NCBI GenBank assembly: GCA_024275565.1
Contig: JAJRYY010000018.1
Span: forward strand, 1-56,296
Origin: Planctomycetota bacterium
GTDB lineage: Bacteria > Planctomycetota > Phycisphaerae > UBA1845
DNA length: 56,296 bases
Direction of reading: 5' to 3'
The notes under the pieces were generated by a model that did not search any database, was not told the origin of the DNA, and was given only the letters and a program-made list of their open reading frames with translations. This document shows positions 18,857 through 28,318 of this stretch, piece by piece (position 1 is the stretch's first letter; every line of letters begins with the position of its first letter). The position numbers and the translations under genes are program-made.

Positions 18857-19678
18857 CCAGTCGCCTGTGAACACCTCGACGGCTGGCCCGGTCATGTAGA
18901 CGTGGTCGTTCTCCGCCCACCTGAGTGATAAGAATCCGCCGGGGACATGCGCTGTGATCTCACGTCCCGTATGCCCCGTCCTCGCGCCCGCGACGCAAAC
19001 CGCTGACACACCCGTCCCACACGCACGCGTCGGCCCTGATCCACGCTCCCATGTAAGAACGCGCACGCTGTTCGGGGATTCTGCATGGACAAAGTGGGCA
19101 TTGACGCGCTGTGGAAAAAGTGGATGCGACTCAAGCGCCGGTCCATCGACAGGCAGATCGATCGCGTCAAGATCGTCGAGAAAAATCACTGCGTGGGGGT
19201 TTCCCATCGAGACGGCAGTGAGCGCATATGTTCGGTCATTGATCTCTATCGGAACGTTCACGATCTCGACGCCATCGAGCAGTACGGGTAAATCGGCGGG
19301 TGCAAATCGCGGACGTCCCATATCAATCGTGACGGTAGCAACCTTCCCCTGCTCCACGACACATTCAGCCATCTTGACCCCGTCGTCGGATTCGATTGCG
19401 ACGGTCGTCGAGCTGACCAGCCCGTGATCGCTGGCATATTTTGCAACGCAACGGATACCATTTCCGCACATTTGAGCACGGCTTCCGTCGGCGTTGTACA
19501 TCTCCATCCGCACATCAGCCTCGTTTGACGGGCAGATCAAAATCAGTCCATCGCTGCCAACGCCGGTATGACGACTGGAAATGACGCGCGCGAGCGCTGG
19601 CGCATCCACCACCTGCTCCTCGAAGCAGTTGACGAAGACATAATCGTTTTCTGTGCCATGCATCTTCGTGAATCGCAT
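18845..19678 (-). CDS. dapF: Diaminopimelate epimerase
   Basis: It converts LL- to meso-diaminopimelate for lysine and peptidoglycan. The product is 277 residues, the usual length. The two catalytic cysteines are visible: C71 in RAQMCGNGIRC and C220 in GPTRACGTGVSAV. Other conserved blocks are FTKMHGTENDYV (the usual Gly-Asn-Asp is Glu-Asn-Asp here), MGNPHAVIF and VGSDGLI. The gene converges with the PEP-CTERM gene. Its stop codon lies inside a 16-bp tandem repeat that copies the last codons (GDWHAV) downstream. Confidence 0.95.
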   Translation of the reverse strand: MRFTKMHGTENDYVFVNCFEEQVVDAPALARVISSRHTGVGSDGLILICPSNEADVRMEMYNADGSRAQMCGNGIRCVAKYASDHGLVSSTTVAIESDDGVKMAECVVEQGKVATVTIDMGRPRFAPADLPVLLDGVEIVNVPIEINDRTYALTAVSMGNPHAVIFLDDLDAIDLPVDGPALESHPLFPQRVNAHFVHAESPNSVRVLTWERGSGPTRACGTGVSAVCVAGARTGHTGREITAHVPGGFLSLRWAENDHVYMTGPAVEVFTGDWHAV

Positions 19679-19904
19679 ATGCGTATATTATCGGGATCTG
19701 CGAAATGTGGTAGTTCCCAGGAAACAGGCAAGGTGTATTTCCGGAGGGCGAATCTCCTTGCGAACTGTTGCCAGAACAGACATATTCGGACGAACGAACC
19801 CGTGGTGCATGCCATGTTCAAGCACAGCGTCTCATCGTCGGATTCACCCGTGGAATGACTTGTGCCGTTCGTTACGCCTGGCGTGAAAACGCTATAAAAA
19901 TCAA

Positions 19905-19928
19905 GACCCGGCTGCAAGCAACCGGGTC
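19905..19928 (-). terminator. Terminator at the end of the 19985-20308 gene
   Basis: GACCCGG (19905-19911) pairs with CCGGGTC (19922-19928) across a 10-base loop. On the minus strand it is followed by TTGATTTTTATAG. It terminates leftward transcription before dapF. The rest of 19679-19984 holds nothing else I can support. Confidence 0.75.
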
Positions 19929-19984
19929 CCGTTCTCTCTCCAACATTCTGGTCAGAAATCGCCTAAGCTGCAATGTTGGTTATC

Positions 19985-20308
19985 TCAAGCCTGTATATCC
20001 AGATGTTCTGCACCTTCATCGTCGATCACCACGCCGGTCAACGCTTCGCCATCATCCTCGTAAATTTCCTCCTGATCGCCATCCCCGGCGTCTCTACCAT
20101 GCGTACCACCGCCTTCTGAATCGCTGAAGACAGCCGTATCTTCGTCGGACGTCTCGATGGCATTGCCTGCCTGGTCGATGGCTTTGATGCTCTTTTCAGC
20201 GGCGCCACTTTGTCCCGAACGCTCAGCGTCCCGGACGCGCGAAGCTTCTCCCTGCACATAGCCTGCTTGAGCACTGGACCCTACGATTGGCGGGGGCATG
20301 TCTGCCAT
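19985..20308 (-). CDS. Small acidic hypothetical protein (107 aa)
   Basis: The product begins MADMPPPIVGSSAQAGYVQG and is strongly acidic in its second half (DEDTAVFSDSEGGG, DGDQEEIYEDDGE). There are no membrane segments and little hydrophobic core, so it is probably partly disordered. GGAG lies 8 bases before the ATG. It lies downstream of fliA on the same strand but beyond a terminator, and has its own terminator at 19905-19928, so it is probably a separate unit. The pattern AQAGYVQGEASRVRDAERSG, with GQSGAA following, might be conserved in flagellated planctomycetes. The function is unknown. Confidence 0.6.
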   Translation of the reverse strand: MADMPPPIVGSSAQAGYVQGEASRVRDAERSGQSGAAEKSIKAIDQAGNAIETSDEDTAVFSDSEGGGTHGRDAGDGDQEEIYEDDGEALTGVVIDDEGAEHLDIQA

Positions 20309-20410
20309 TGTACCATCTCCGGCGTCTCAAAGTCCCGCTTCTTTTCCCAGAGATATTATCGGTACTTATACACGGTTTTATACAGCCAGAATCTGGTCCG
20401 GGCATGAAAA

Positions 20411-20427
20411 ACCCCCATACAGGGGGT
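20411..20427 (-). terminator. Terminator of the flagellar regulatory operon after fliA
   Basis: ACCCCC (20411-20416) pairs with GGGGGT (20422-20427) across 5 bases. On the minus strand it runs into TTTTTC. It is positioned 54 bases beyond the fliA stop. Confidence 0.7.
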
Positions 20428-20480
20428 GACATGACGCTACAACCGTGGCGTTGTGTGGTGTTGACGCCTCTGATTATTCG

Positions 20481-21281
20481 CTACGCGACGGCTTCGATTA
20501 GCTCATCCTGACTTTTCTTGAATCGCTGGAGCTGACCCTTGAGTCGCGCAAGGATGGCGGAGTGCATCTGGCTGACCCTGCTCTCGGAAAGGTCCAGCGT
20601 GGCGCCAATTTCCTTCATCGTCATCTGTTCATAGTAATAGAGAATCAACACCAGTCGCTCAGCCCGGGTCAACCCCTTGGTTACCAAATGTTTCAGATCG
20701 CGTTTCTGAGCTTCCTCGACAGGATCGACTGACCGCCGATCTTCGAGAATGTCGATTTCCCGGACATCGCGATTCGAGTCCGTCTCATATTGCTTTCTGG
20801 AGAGCGAGACCTGCGTGACCGCCTTGGAGTCTCGCATCAGACGATCGAATTCCTCCTTCGGAAGACGCATGTGCCCTGCGATCTCCTCGGTGGTCGGATG
20901 ACGCCCCATCTGCGCCTCCAGGATCCGCGTGGTCGCTTCGAGCTTGTGTGCCCTGCTTCGCACGAGTCGCGGAACCCAGTCCATCGCACGCAGTTCATCG
21001 AGGATTGCCCCCCGAATCCTCGGAGCGCAGTACGTCTCGAATTTCACGCCCCGGTCAAGGTCGAACGACTCGATTGCATCGACAAGTCCGAAAACACCGG
21101 CCGATATGAGATCATCGGTGTCGACTTCGTCAGGCAGCTTCGCACTGATGCGCTCTGCATTGTATTTGACGATCGGAAAGTACTTTTCAACAAGTATGTT
21201 CCGCAATCCCGGTGTAGCATTCTCCTTGAATTCGTACCACATCGGATCCAGTTTGCTGTTCCTTCCCGCTGTTGCCTGCAT
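20481..21281 (-). CDS. fliA: RNA polymerase sigma factor for flagellar operons (FliA/WhiG family)
   Basis: The product is about 266 residues from the ATG at 21281, with GGAG 8 bases upstream. Region 2 is seen in VEKYFPIVKYNAERISAKLP, DDLISAGVFGLVDAIESFDL, RGVKFETYCAPRIRGAILDE and LRAMDWVPRLVR. Region 3 is ATTRILEAQMGRHPTTEEIA and region 4 is LTRAERLVLILYYYEQMTMK followed by EIGATLDLSESRVSQMHS. These are hallmark FliA sequences. It directs late flagellar genes such as flagellin. It is the last gene of the flhF-flhG-21384-fliA series. No anti-sigma gene (flgM) is recognised in the window. Confidence 0.93.
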   Translation of the reverse strand: MQATAGRNSKLDPMWYEFKENATPGLRNILVEKYFPIVKYNAERISAKLPDEVDTDDLISAGVFGLVDAIESFDLDRGVKFETYCAPRIRGAILDELRAMDWVPRLVRSRAHKLEATTRILEAQMGRHPTTEEIAGHMRLPKEEFDRLMRDSKAVTQVSLSRKQYETDSNRDVREIDILEDRRSVDPVEEAQKRDLKHLVTKGLTRAERLVLILYYYEQMTMKEIGATLDLSESRVSQMHSAILARLKGQLQRFKKSQDELIEAVA

Positions 21282-21383
21282 ATGTGCAACTCCTACGTCG
21301 TAACGTCCCCATGCCACGAAAAGACCGCGAGCGATCCTGCGCTCCATCGCGAGTGGCGTTTTCGGAATCCCTTGCAAAATCGA

Positions 21384-21695
21384 TCAACTCTCCATCGGCT
21401 TCGGCGCTGCCGCAGTGGATGATATTCCAGGATCAGATTCATCCATTGCAGTCGTTGACTCCTGCACGACTGCATGTTCGTCCGGAAACAATTCCGATTC
21501 GCGTTTACGAATGTGTTCTCGGACCACGACATGCGCACAATACCCGGTCACCAGACCGATAATGCAAAACACAAACATCGCCCAGATGGCACGTGAGAGC
21601 GTTAGACTAACAGGTTGACCTACCCAGATTCCCGCGAAAATGCTTATAGTAAAGGCGAAAAATCCGAGCGTGGCTCCGACTGCACGTGGTGCCAT
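21384..21695 (-). CDS. Small membrane protein between flhG and fliA
   Basis: The product is 103 residues with two predicted transmembrane helices (GATLGFFAFTISIFAGIWVG and IWAMFVFCIIGLVTGYCAHV) and a basic then acidic cytoplasmic tail (REHIRKRESELFPDEH). GGGAGGTG precedes the ATG with good spacing. It sits in the flhF-flhG-fliA transcription unit, so a role in flagellar regulation or placement is plausible but not shown. No named family is recognised. Confidence 0.65.
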   Translation of the reverse strand: MAPRAVGATLGFFAFTISIFAGIWVGQPVSLTLSRAIWAMFVFCIIGLVTGYCAHVVVREHIRKRESELFPDEHAVVQESTTAMDESDPGISSTAAAPKPMES

Positions 21696-21859
21696 GAAAC
21701 GGACACCTCCCTGGCAAACACAACACCATCCTTAGATGATCCAGCAACGCCCTTCGTGTAGATACGAGCAAGAAATGAGAGTTCGGCTCCATCCACGATC
21801 GAAAGACGACCGAATACCCACCGACATCCGTGTCGGCAGCTGCCCGATGGAAAATTCCA

Positions 21860-22693
21860 TCAGGCGAACAGCCCAGCAATTCTGGCAGACAACCCGTTTT
21901 CGCGCTCCATCACCGCGCCAGCGCGGAGCACACGGGCCGCCAAAGCCTTAATGCAAAGGCCAGCCGGACAGCGGGGGAAACCAACGACAAAAGGAAGACG
22001 ACGATCCGCCGCACGTCCGACTTGGCTATCATTAAGCACAAACCCGGCGTACGCAAGAGAAAAGTTCAGGAATCTGTCGCAAGTGTGGACAATGCGGGCG
22101 CCCACGCGGTCCGCTTGGGCGAGACTTTCAGCACGATTGATGAGGACGCTGACTGCGTTGTGACATTTACATGCAAAAATGCGCTTAACTATTGTGTATG
22201 CGCTAGTTACAGACATTGAATCGGGATCGCAGACCACCACGATCCGATCGGATGCGTGTATCATATCCGCCTGGGCATTCAGCACATGAGATGGGCAATC
22301 CAGGATGCGAAAATTGCGGTAATGTCCCGAGCTGGATTTATGTCGCTGCACGGTTCTTTTTGATAGGTCGCGTGTTATCTGCAACCGACTTGCCAATCGG
22401 TCTTCCACGCGCGATGAGGTCGGTCCGATCAGGAGGTCACCTGGTCCGATACACGATCCCGATGCATCTACCAAGGCTACCTCATGACCGGAAAGTGCGA
22501 GGTAAACCGAGAGATTCAATGCTATCGTGGTCGCACCCACCCCCCCTTTGGCGCCAACGATCGCCAGCGTCATCGTCTCGACGCCACGGTCAGCCCTCCC
22601 ACCGTTCAGCACCGATCCGCGCGAATCACCCCCGCCAGGCTTATCCGTTGCCTGCTTGTCTGCACCATGAGCGTGTCGCCTGATTTCCACCAT
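21860..22693 (-). CDS. flhG: FlhG/MinD-like ATPase, flagellar number regulator
   Basis: The start at 22693 has GGAG 9 bases upstream; in-frame starts further up reach 22732. After about 40 polar residues comes MTLAIVGAKGGVGATTIALN. This is a deviant Walker A that keeps the first Lys (KGG) but has Ala where MinD and FlhG usually have the second Lys (GKT). Switch regions are LVDASGSCIG and ILDCPSHVL. FlhG proteins antagonise FlhF to limit flagellar number. The position directly after flhF and before fliA supports the call. The Ala in the P-loop resembles CpaE/TadZ-type proteins and could mean weakened ATP hydrolysis. Confidence 0.78.
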   Translation of the reverse strand: MVEIRRHAHGADKQATDKPGGGDSRGSVLNGGRADRGVETMTLAIVGAKGGVGATTIALNLSVYLALSGHEVALVDASGSCIGPGDLLIGPTSSRVEDRLASRLQITRDLSKRTVQRHKSSSGHYRNFRILDCPSHVLNAQADMIHASDRIVVVCDPDSMSVTSAYTIVKRIFACKCHNAVSVLINRAESLAQADRVGARIVHTCDRFLNFSLAYAGFVLNDSQVGRAADRRLPFVVGFPRCPAGLCIKALAARVLRAGAVMERENGLSARIAGLFA

Positions 22694-22745
22694 GTGAAAC
22701 CACTCCATCCGTCCCGCCCGCAGCCCTGACAATGTATGGGTCGGG

Positions 22746-23978
22746 CTATAGGCTCATCTGTCCCGCAACGATCCAATCGGCAAGTTCTGACGATCGCGGG
22801 GCTCGCAGATCATCTGGTACATTTTGGCCAGTAGTCACAAAAGACAGCTTGGCAGTCACGCGAGAAAGACAATTCAACACCACCCCCAGGCCGACCGCTT
22901 CGTCCAGCTTGGAGAAAATGAGGTGATCGACCCCAAGGCGGGCAAAGTGGCGTACGGCATGATGCAACACGGGGTCTGCCATGTTGGCAGACAGCACCAG
23001 ATGGACCTCATCTGTCCTTGCAGCGTCGAGCATACATTTCAGATGATCCATCGCACCGCTGTCGTCGGGTCGCACGCCGTGCGTATCGACCAGGATGACA
23101 TCATAATCACAATACTGCTCTACCGCGTCTCGCATCTGATCAGCCGTAGCTACCAGGCGAATGGGAACTTCAATGATATCTGCATAACACTGCAACTGCT
23201 CATATGCACCTACACGAACCGTGTCAGTCGTGAGCAACGCAACCTTGTTCTTCTGATGAATACGGATATTCGCCGCCAGTTTGGCAATGGTGGTCGTCTT
23301 GCCAACCCCGGTGGATCCTACAAGTGCGACAACGTTTGGACCGTCGGTACGCTTTCCAACACTTGCTACATCCGAAGGCAACATAGACGCCACATACTTC
23401 GACAATGCCTCTCGGAGCTTTTCTGGATTGTTCCAGTTATCTTGCGGAATCTCAGCACGAAGTCTTCTTGCAAGCTGTTCTGCGATATCTTCAGAGACAC
23501 AACTCTCGATCAGTGGTTGAACCACCGACTGCAATTGCGGAGCGAGGTGGCCATACCTCGCACGGCGCGTCTCGGATGCCAGATCGGCAAAGGCTGACCG
23601 CAACGCACTCAATTCGCCTGACAGCGAAGCTACAGTAGAATCGACTGGGGACGGTACACCGCCGGGCGTGACCCTGGGGGGGACAGTGCCATGTTGCGAC
23701 ACTTTGGATTGTGGCGATGTGACAAGTTGCACTGCAGAAGCTCCATCTGAGTGACGTTGTCCTCCCGAAGCGGGTCGAACCCTACCCGTCCGAACATCCG
23801 GGGGCAAGGAAAAAGTATCTTTTGCTGCGGTGATTTCAACAACTGTGCAGCCCAATCGCCCGCGCACACCTTCGTTCCGGGTCCGCGTATGCAGGATAAC
23901 AGCACTGATACCGAACTCTTTCTTCACCTGAGCGAGCGCGTCAGCCATTGTTTTAGCACGAAAAGTTTTAAGATTCAT
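22746..23978 (-). CDS. flhF: Flagellar biosynthesis GTPase FlhF
   Basis: This is an SRP-type GTPase that sets the site of flagellar assembly. The product is 410 residues. The N-terminal B domain (MNLKTFRAKTMADALAQVKK followed by EFGISAVILHTRTR) is followed by a variable linker and the NG domain, with P-loop ALVGSTGVGKTTTIAKLAAN, DTVRVGAYEQLQCYADI, G3 as DTHGV instead of the usual DTAGR, and G4 SKLDEA. It overlaps the end of flhA by 11 bases, implying coupled translation. The altered G3 motif is notable because that loop contacts the gamma phosphate. Confidence 0.93.
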   Translation of the reverse strand: MNLKTFRAKTMADALAQVKKEFGISAVILHTRTRNEGVRGRLGCTVVEITAAKDTFSLPPDVRTGRVRPASGGQRHSDGASAVQLVTSPQSKVSQHGTVPPRVTPGGVPSPVDSTVASLSGELSALRSAFADLASETRRARYGHLAPQLQSVVQPLIESCVSEDIAEQLARRLRAEIPQDNWNNPEKLREALSKYVASMLPSDVASVGKRTDGPNVVALVGSTGVGKTTTIAKLAANIRIHQKNKVALLTTDTVRVGAYEQLQCYADIIEVPIRLVATADQMRDAVEQYCDYDVILVDTHGVRPDDSGAMDHLKCMLDAARTDEVHLVLSANMADPVLHHAVRHFARLGVDHLIFSKLDEAVGLGVVLNCLSRVTAKLSFVTTGQNVPDDLRAPRSSELADWIVAGQMSL

Positions 23979-26085
23979 GATCGATCACCAGCATACCTCT
24001 AGTTTCTACCCCAAATCCGCGAACAACTTCATTAAACGACATCACAGCCACCTGGGGAATTGACGCCTCAAGCATTCTCCTTAACCAGAGACGCACGCGC
24101 GGTGCACAAAGAATGACCGGCGTACGCCCATCAAGCGTTGGGATAATACGCTCGACCTCTATTTTTGCATTCTCGATAATCTTCGATTGAACGGAAGGTG
24201 GCAGTGCAGAATAGGTGCCACGGTCCGTCACTTCAATGTGCGCGCCAATTGTCTCTTCGAGCTTCGGATCGAGCGTGATGCAGACAAGCTTGCCTTCAGA
24301 ACCTCGGTTCATATCGCACAGAGTTCGCGCGAGCGCTGCTCGGACGTACTCGACCAGAACGTCCGGATCTTTCGTTCGTGGTGCCCAGTCGCCAATCGTT
24401 TCGAGAATCGTTTCCAGATCACGCACGGGAATACGCTCGCGCAGGAGAAGCTGCAGCACCTTCTGCAGTTCGCCTGGTTTGACGACCTGGGGTATCAGTT
24501 CTTCGACAAGATTTGGCGAGCGTTCCTTGAGGGTATCGAGCAGGGCATTCACTTCCTGACGCGTGAGCAGTTCGTCTGCGTGACGTTTGATCGTTTCAGT
24601 GAGGTGAGTCGAGAGCACACTCGAGGCTTCGACCACCGTATAATTGCGCTGCTCTGCTTCCTGACGCGATGCTTCATCGATCCAGACTGCGGGAAGACCG
24701 AAGGCGGGTTCTTCGGCATCTATACCATGGACCCGGTCAATGACAGCCCCGGCATCGATGGCGAGCAGGTGCCCGGGAAGCACTTCTCCCTCGGCGATTT
24801 TGCTACCACGTATCCGAATTTCGTACTGGTTCGGTTGAAGCTGAATGTTGTCACGGATCCTCACGGCGGGCACGATGATACCCAGTTCCTGCGCGATCTG
24901 ACGTCGCATGTTTGTAATGCGATCGAGAAGATACCCCCCCTGTTTGCGGTCGACAAGCCGGATCAAACCGTAACCAACGCCAATTTCCATCGCATCGGGC
25001 AGGATTAGTTTTTCAGGCTTTTCGGCTGGCTTTGCCTTGACTTTTGTAGCTTCTGCCTGCTTCTGTTCATTTTTCTTGCGACGCTGAGACACAATCGTGG
25101 CGATCGCCAATGTTGGAGCAGCAAGCCCCAGCAACGGCATCCACGGAAGCGGCGTGAGCATCAGTACGAATAAAAATATCGCGGTGAGTACCAAGGCAAC
25201 TGGTTGCTGCGTCAACTGCCCCGCCATCTCATCTCCGAGGTTCTTCTTCGACGCAGACCGTGTCACGATCAGGGCAGCTGCGATGGAGATGATGAAGGCT
25301 GGAATCTGCGACACAAGCCCGTCACCGATGGTCAGCGTCGTGAAAACCCGAAGCGTATCCATGATCGTCATGCCCTGTTCAACCATGCCGATGTAGATAC
25401 CGCCTGCTATGTTGATGAATGTGATAACCAATCCTGCGATCGCATCCCCGCGTACAAACTTACTCGCACCGTCCATTGCTCCATAGAAGTCTGATTCGCT
25501 GGTAATTTCCTCGCGGCGGCGGCGAGCTTCTGGTTCATCGATCAGTCCGGCATTCAGGTCCGCATCCACGGCCATCTGTTTACCTGGCATTCCGTCCAAC
25601 GTGAATCGAGCAGCCACTTCTGCTATCCGGGTCGCGCCTTTGGTGATCACGATAAACTGAATCGCCACGATGATCGCAAAAATAACGACACCCACCATAA
25701 GCGAACCACCGGCGACGAACTCCCCGAAGACTCTGATCACATCGCCGGCAGCTGCAGGGCCCGCATCCGCATTCGTCAGAATCAACCGTGTGGTGGCTGT
25801 ATTCAATACAAGCCGGAACAGTGTCATGGCAAGCAACATGGATGGAAACGCAGAAAACTCCAGCGGACCATTCATATACATCACTGTCATCAGAACAACG
25901 GCTGCGATGGTGATGTTCGCTGCGATGAGTATGTCCATCAGAAATGGCGGAAGCGGAACAAGCATGACGAGGATGAGGCATAGCGAAAAGACCGGGAACA
26001 CGGCGCTCTTATGGCGCAACACCCCCTGGGCGAGGTCATGCAAAGTGATCTCGCGTACCTGTTTAATTTTTTCCATCGTCGCCAT
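23968..26085 (-). CDS. flhA: Flagellar export gate protein FlhA
   Basis: The product is 705 residues, normal for the family. The N-terminal half has eight transmembrane helices with FPSMLLAMTLFRLVLNTATT, the FHIPEP-type cytoplasmic loop (ARFTLDGMPGKQMAVDADLN) and EESDFYGAMDGASKFVRGDA-like sequence. The C-terminal cytoplasmic half (FlhA_C) binds chaperone-substrate complexes. It forms the nonameric ring of the type III export gate. It lies 23 bases after flhB and overlaps flhF by 11 bases. Confidence 0.96.
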   Translation of the reverse strand: MATMEKIKQVREITLHDLAQGVLRHKSAVFPVFSLCLILVMLVPLPPFLMDILIAANITIAAVVLMTVMYMNGPLEFSAFPSMLLAMTLFRLVLNTATTRLILTNADAGPAAAGDVIRVFGEFVAGGSLMVGVVIFAIIVAIQFIVITKGATRIAEVAARFTLDGMPGKQMAVDADLNAGLIDEPEARRRREEITSESDFYGAMDGASKFVRGDAIAGLVITFINIAGGIYIGMVEQGMTIMDTLRVFTTLTIGDGLVSQIPAFIISIAAALIVTRSASKKNLGDEMAGQLTQQPVALVLTAIFLFVLMLTPLPWMPLLGLAAPTLAIATIVSQRRKKNEQKQAEATKVKAKPAEKPEKLILPDAMEIGVGYGLIRLVDRKQGGYLLDRITNMRRQIAQELGIIVPAVRIRDNIQLQPNQYEIRIRGSKIAEGEVLPGHLLAIDAGAVIDRVHGIDAEEPAFGLPAVWIDEASRQEAEQRNYTVVEASSVLSTHLTETIKRHADELLTRQEVNALLDTLKERSPNLVEELIPQVVKPGELQKVLQLLLRERIPVRDLETILETIGDWAPRTKDPDVLVEYVRAALARTLCDMNRGSEGKLVCITLDPKLEETIGAHIEVTDRGTYSALPPSVQSKIIENAKIEVERIIPTLDGRTPVILCAPRVRLWLRRMLEASIPQVAVMSFNEVVRGFGVETRGMLVIDHES

Positions 26086-26108
26086 AAAGCAAATCTTCCC
26101 TTAAGCGA

Positions 26109-27191
26109 TTATGCCGTGGGCACTGGAGCAGGACCAATCTGTCGTCCCGCGATCTCATACACATAGGCCAGCAATTCCGCGATCGCACGATAAAATCGTT
26201 CCGGGATCTCATCGCCCACCTCGACGTCCTTATAAAGCGTTCTCGCAAGAAACGGTTTCTCAACAATGGGGATCCCATGTGCTGAAGCGATCTCACGAAT
26301 TCGCAACGCCAGAAAATCGACGCCCTTCGCCACAACCGTAGGAGCGTTCATATTGGATTCATCGTACTGGATCGCAATCGCGTAGTGGGTAGGATTCGTC
26401 ACGATCACATCTGCTTTCGGAACTGCCTCCTTCATGCGTTCTGCTGCAAGTTTCAGCTGTATTTCTCGACGACGACGTTTGATCACGGGGTCACCGTCCA
26501 TGCGTTTCATCTCTTCCTTTACCTCATCCTTCGTCATCTTAAGCTGCTTTTCATGACGGTACCGCTGGTATACATAATCGATGAGTGCGAGCATAAGGAG
26601 TACAATCGCAATGCGAATGCCAAGGTAATACATGAGCTTGCAGGCCAGGCCCATCAGCAATGCAATGTCGACCGTGTGGGCCAACATGACCTGGTCGATG
26701 ATTCCCGCTACGGCAGACCATGAGACCAGCAGTACAAGTGACAGCTTTGCAAGATTCTGCACGAGTTGGAATAAGGATTGCGGTGAAAATATCCGCTTGA
26801 TGCCATTGATCGGGTTGAGCTTGGTAAAGCTTGGTTCCAGGGGTTTGGTGGTGAGCAACCATCCAACCTGGGAATATTGAATGACCAGCGCGATCACGAA
26901 CGCACTGAGAAACAGCGGGAGAATGCCTGAAATCATCTCGCCCACGATGCCCTTGCTGAGCGCGAGATTCGCTTTCACTCCAGGAATAAGATCTCCCTCC
27001 AGCGAACGCCCCATCACAGCGAGCATCTTCTTCCACAACCGACCTCCGAACATTTCCAGTGTGAGCAGCGATCCGAGCAGCAGCACGGCTGCGTTCAATT
27101 CCTGACTCTTTGGAACCTGTCCGCGATTGCGTGCTTCCATACGCCGACGCGGGGTGGGCGGTTCTGATTTATCTCCAAAATCATCTGCCAT
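26109..27191 (-). CDS. flhB: Flagellar export substrate-specificity switch FlhB
   Basis: The product is 360 residues. The N-terminal cytoplasmic start is DKSEPPTPRRRMEARNRGQV, followed by four transmembrane helices. The autocleavage motif is NPTH (N266-P267), in VIVTNPTHYAIAIQYDE. The C-terminal domain continues to EIAGRQIGP. Self-cleavage at N/P switches export from rod and hook to filament substrates. It follows fliR and precedes flhA, the common order. Confidence 0.96.
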   Translation of the reverse strand: MADDFGDKSEPPTPRRRMEARNRGQVPKSQELNAAVLLLGSLLTLEMFGGRLWKKMLAVMGRSLEGDLIPGVKANLALSKGIVGEMISGILPLFLSAFVIALVIQYSQVGWLLTTKPLEPSFTKLNPINGIKRIFSPQSLFQLVQNLAKLSLVLLVSWSAVAGIIDQVMLAHTVDIALLMGLACKLMYYLGIRIAIVLLMLALIDYVYQRYRHEKQLKMTKDEVKEEMKRMDGDPVIKRRRREIQLKLAAERMKEAVPKADVIVTNPTHYAIAIQYDESNMNAPTVVAKGVDFLALRIREIASAHGIPIVEKPFLARTLYKDVEVGDEIPERFYRAIAELLAYVYEIAGRQIGPAPVPTA

Positions 27192-27226
27192 ATTTTGTCA
27201 GCCTATTGCCCGATCGCGCGCACACC

Positions 27227-28006
27227 TCAGGGCGTCATCCCAAAGGCGAAACGAGTCCTGTCCATAACATCGAACATGTGTTCAGTCAGTAATTCGAACG
27301 CAAGCGACAACGAAATCGCCGCCGTGAACATGCCAATCATGATGCGTATCGAAAACCCAACCGTCAGGATATTCAACTGGGGAATGGTCTTCGACAAAAA
27401 TCCCATCACAAGCGACGCCAGCATCAACGCGATCAGCGCCGGTGCGGCAAGTCTCATCCCTAGCACAAACGCGCTCTGAACCAGATCGACAAGAAGGGTC
27501 AGAAACGATCTATCGAACGCAAACATCCCAGGAGGGACAGCCACATACGAATCCAATACGACTGCGATCATGTACCGATGCCCACCGATCGCAAGAAACA
27601 ACGCCAGCACGACAAGATCATAGATCTGTCCCATGATCGTCCCCTGCTCATTCTGCATGGGATTGATCACCTGCGACAACGCAATACCGGCCTGCTGACC
27701 AATCACCGTCCCAGCCAGGCGAACGCCAACGAAAATCAGCCCAACCGACGTCCCGATAATAAGCCCTACAAACATTTCTCCGACCACATTCGCAATCACA
27801 GTCGTCATGTTGATATCCGTCGGGAGGTGGCGTCCGACGGCTGGTAAAAGCATCAGGGAAACGACAAATGTAAATGCTATTTTGAACGACCTGGGCAACG
27901 CATTGGAGCTGATTAACGGTGCTGAAATGGTCATCCCCCCAATGCGAAACAGGACCATCGCAAACGCTGGCAGTGCTAGCATGATGTTGAATGCAGGAAA
28001 TGGCAC
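27227..28006 (-). CDS. fliR: Flagellar export gate protein FliR
   Basis: The product is 259 residues with six hydrophobic segments and the conserved stretch FVGLIIGTSVGLIFVGVRLA followed by GTVIGQQAGIALSQVINP. It builds, with FliP and FliQ, the helical export gate core in the MS ring. It lies 27 bases after fliQ and 35 before flhB. Confidence 0.93.
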   Translation of the reverse strand: MPFPAFNIMLALPAFAMVLFRIGGMTISAPLISSNALPRSFKIAFTFVVSLMLLPAVGRHLPTDINMTTVIANVVGEMFVGLIIGTSVGLIFVGVRLAGTVIGQQAGIALSQVINPMQNEQGTIMGQIYDLVVLALFLAIGGHRYMIAVVLDSYVAVPPGMFAFDRSFLTLLVDLVQSAFVLGMRLAAPALIALMLASLVMGFLSKTIPQLNILTVGFSIRIMIGMFTAAISLSLAFELLTEHMFDVMDRTRFAFGMTP

Positions 28007-28033
28007 GCGAATATCCCCTCCTCAAGCCAAAAC

Positions 28034-28294
28034 CTATGACGGCAGTGTACCAAACATATCCTGAGCGTATGTGAGCATCCGATTTGCAATCCACGGAATG
28101 AAGTACGCTGCGGCTGCGACCATCGCTGTAATCTTCGGTACGAACGTCAACGTCTGCTCCTGCAACTGCGTCACAGCCTGCATCACCGAAATAGACAACC
28201 CGACAATCAGCCCGATAAGCAGAATCGGCGCCGACGTCGACATCGCCATAAAAAACGCGTTCCGCCCCAGATCCAACGCCACACCAAGATCCAT
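28034..28294 (-). CDS. fliQ: Flagellar export gate protein FliQ
   Basis: The product is 86 residues from the ATG at 28294 (MDLGVALDLGRNAFFMAMST), preceded by GGAGG 8 bases upstream. It has two transmembrane helices (APILLIGLIVGLSISVMQAV and KITAMVAAAAYFIPWIANRM) joined by TQLQEQTLTFVP, the family signature. An in-frame upstream TTG would add 8 residues but lacks support. It forms part of the FliPQR gate. Confidence 0.94.
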   Translation of the reverse strand: MDLGVALDLGRNAFFMAMSTSAPILLIGLIVGLSISVMQAVTQLQEQTLTFVPKITAMVAAAAYFIPWIANRMLTYAQDMFGTLPS

Positions 28295-28318
28295 CTCATC
28301 ATCCTCCAACAACAGCAC

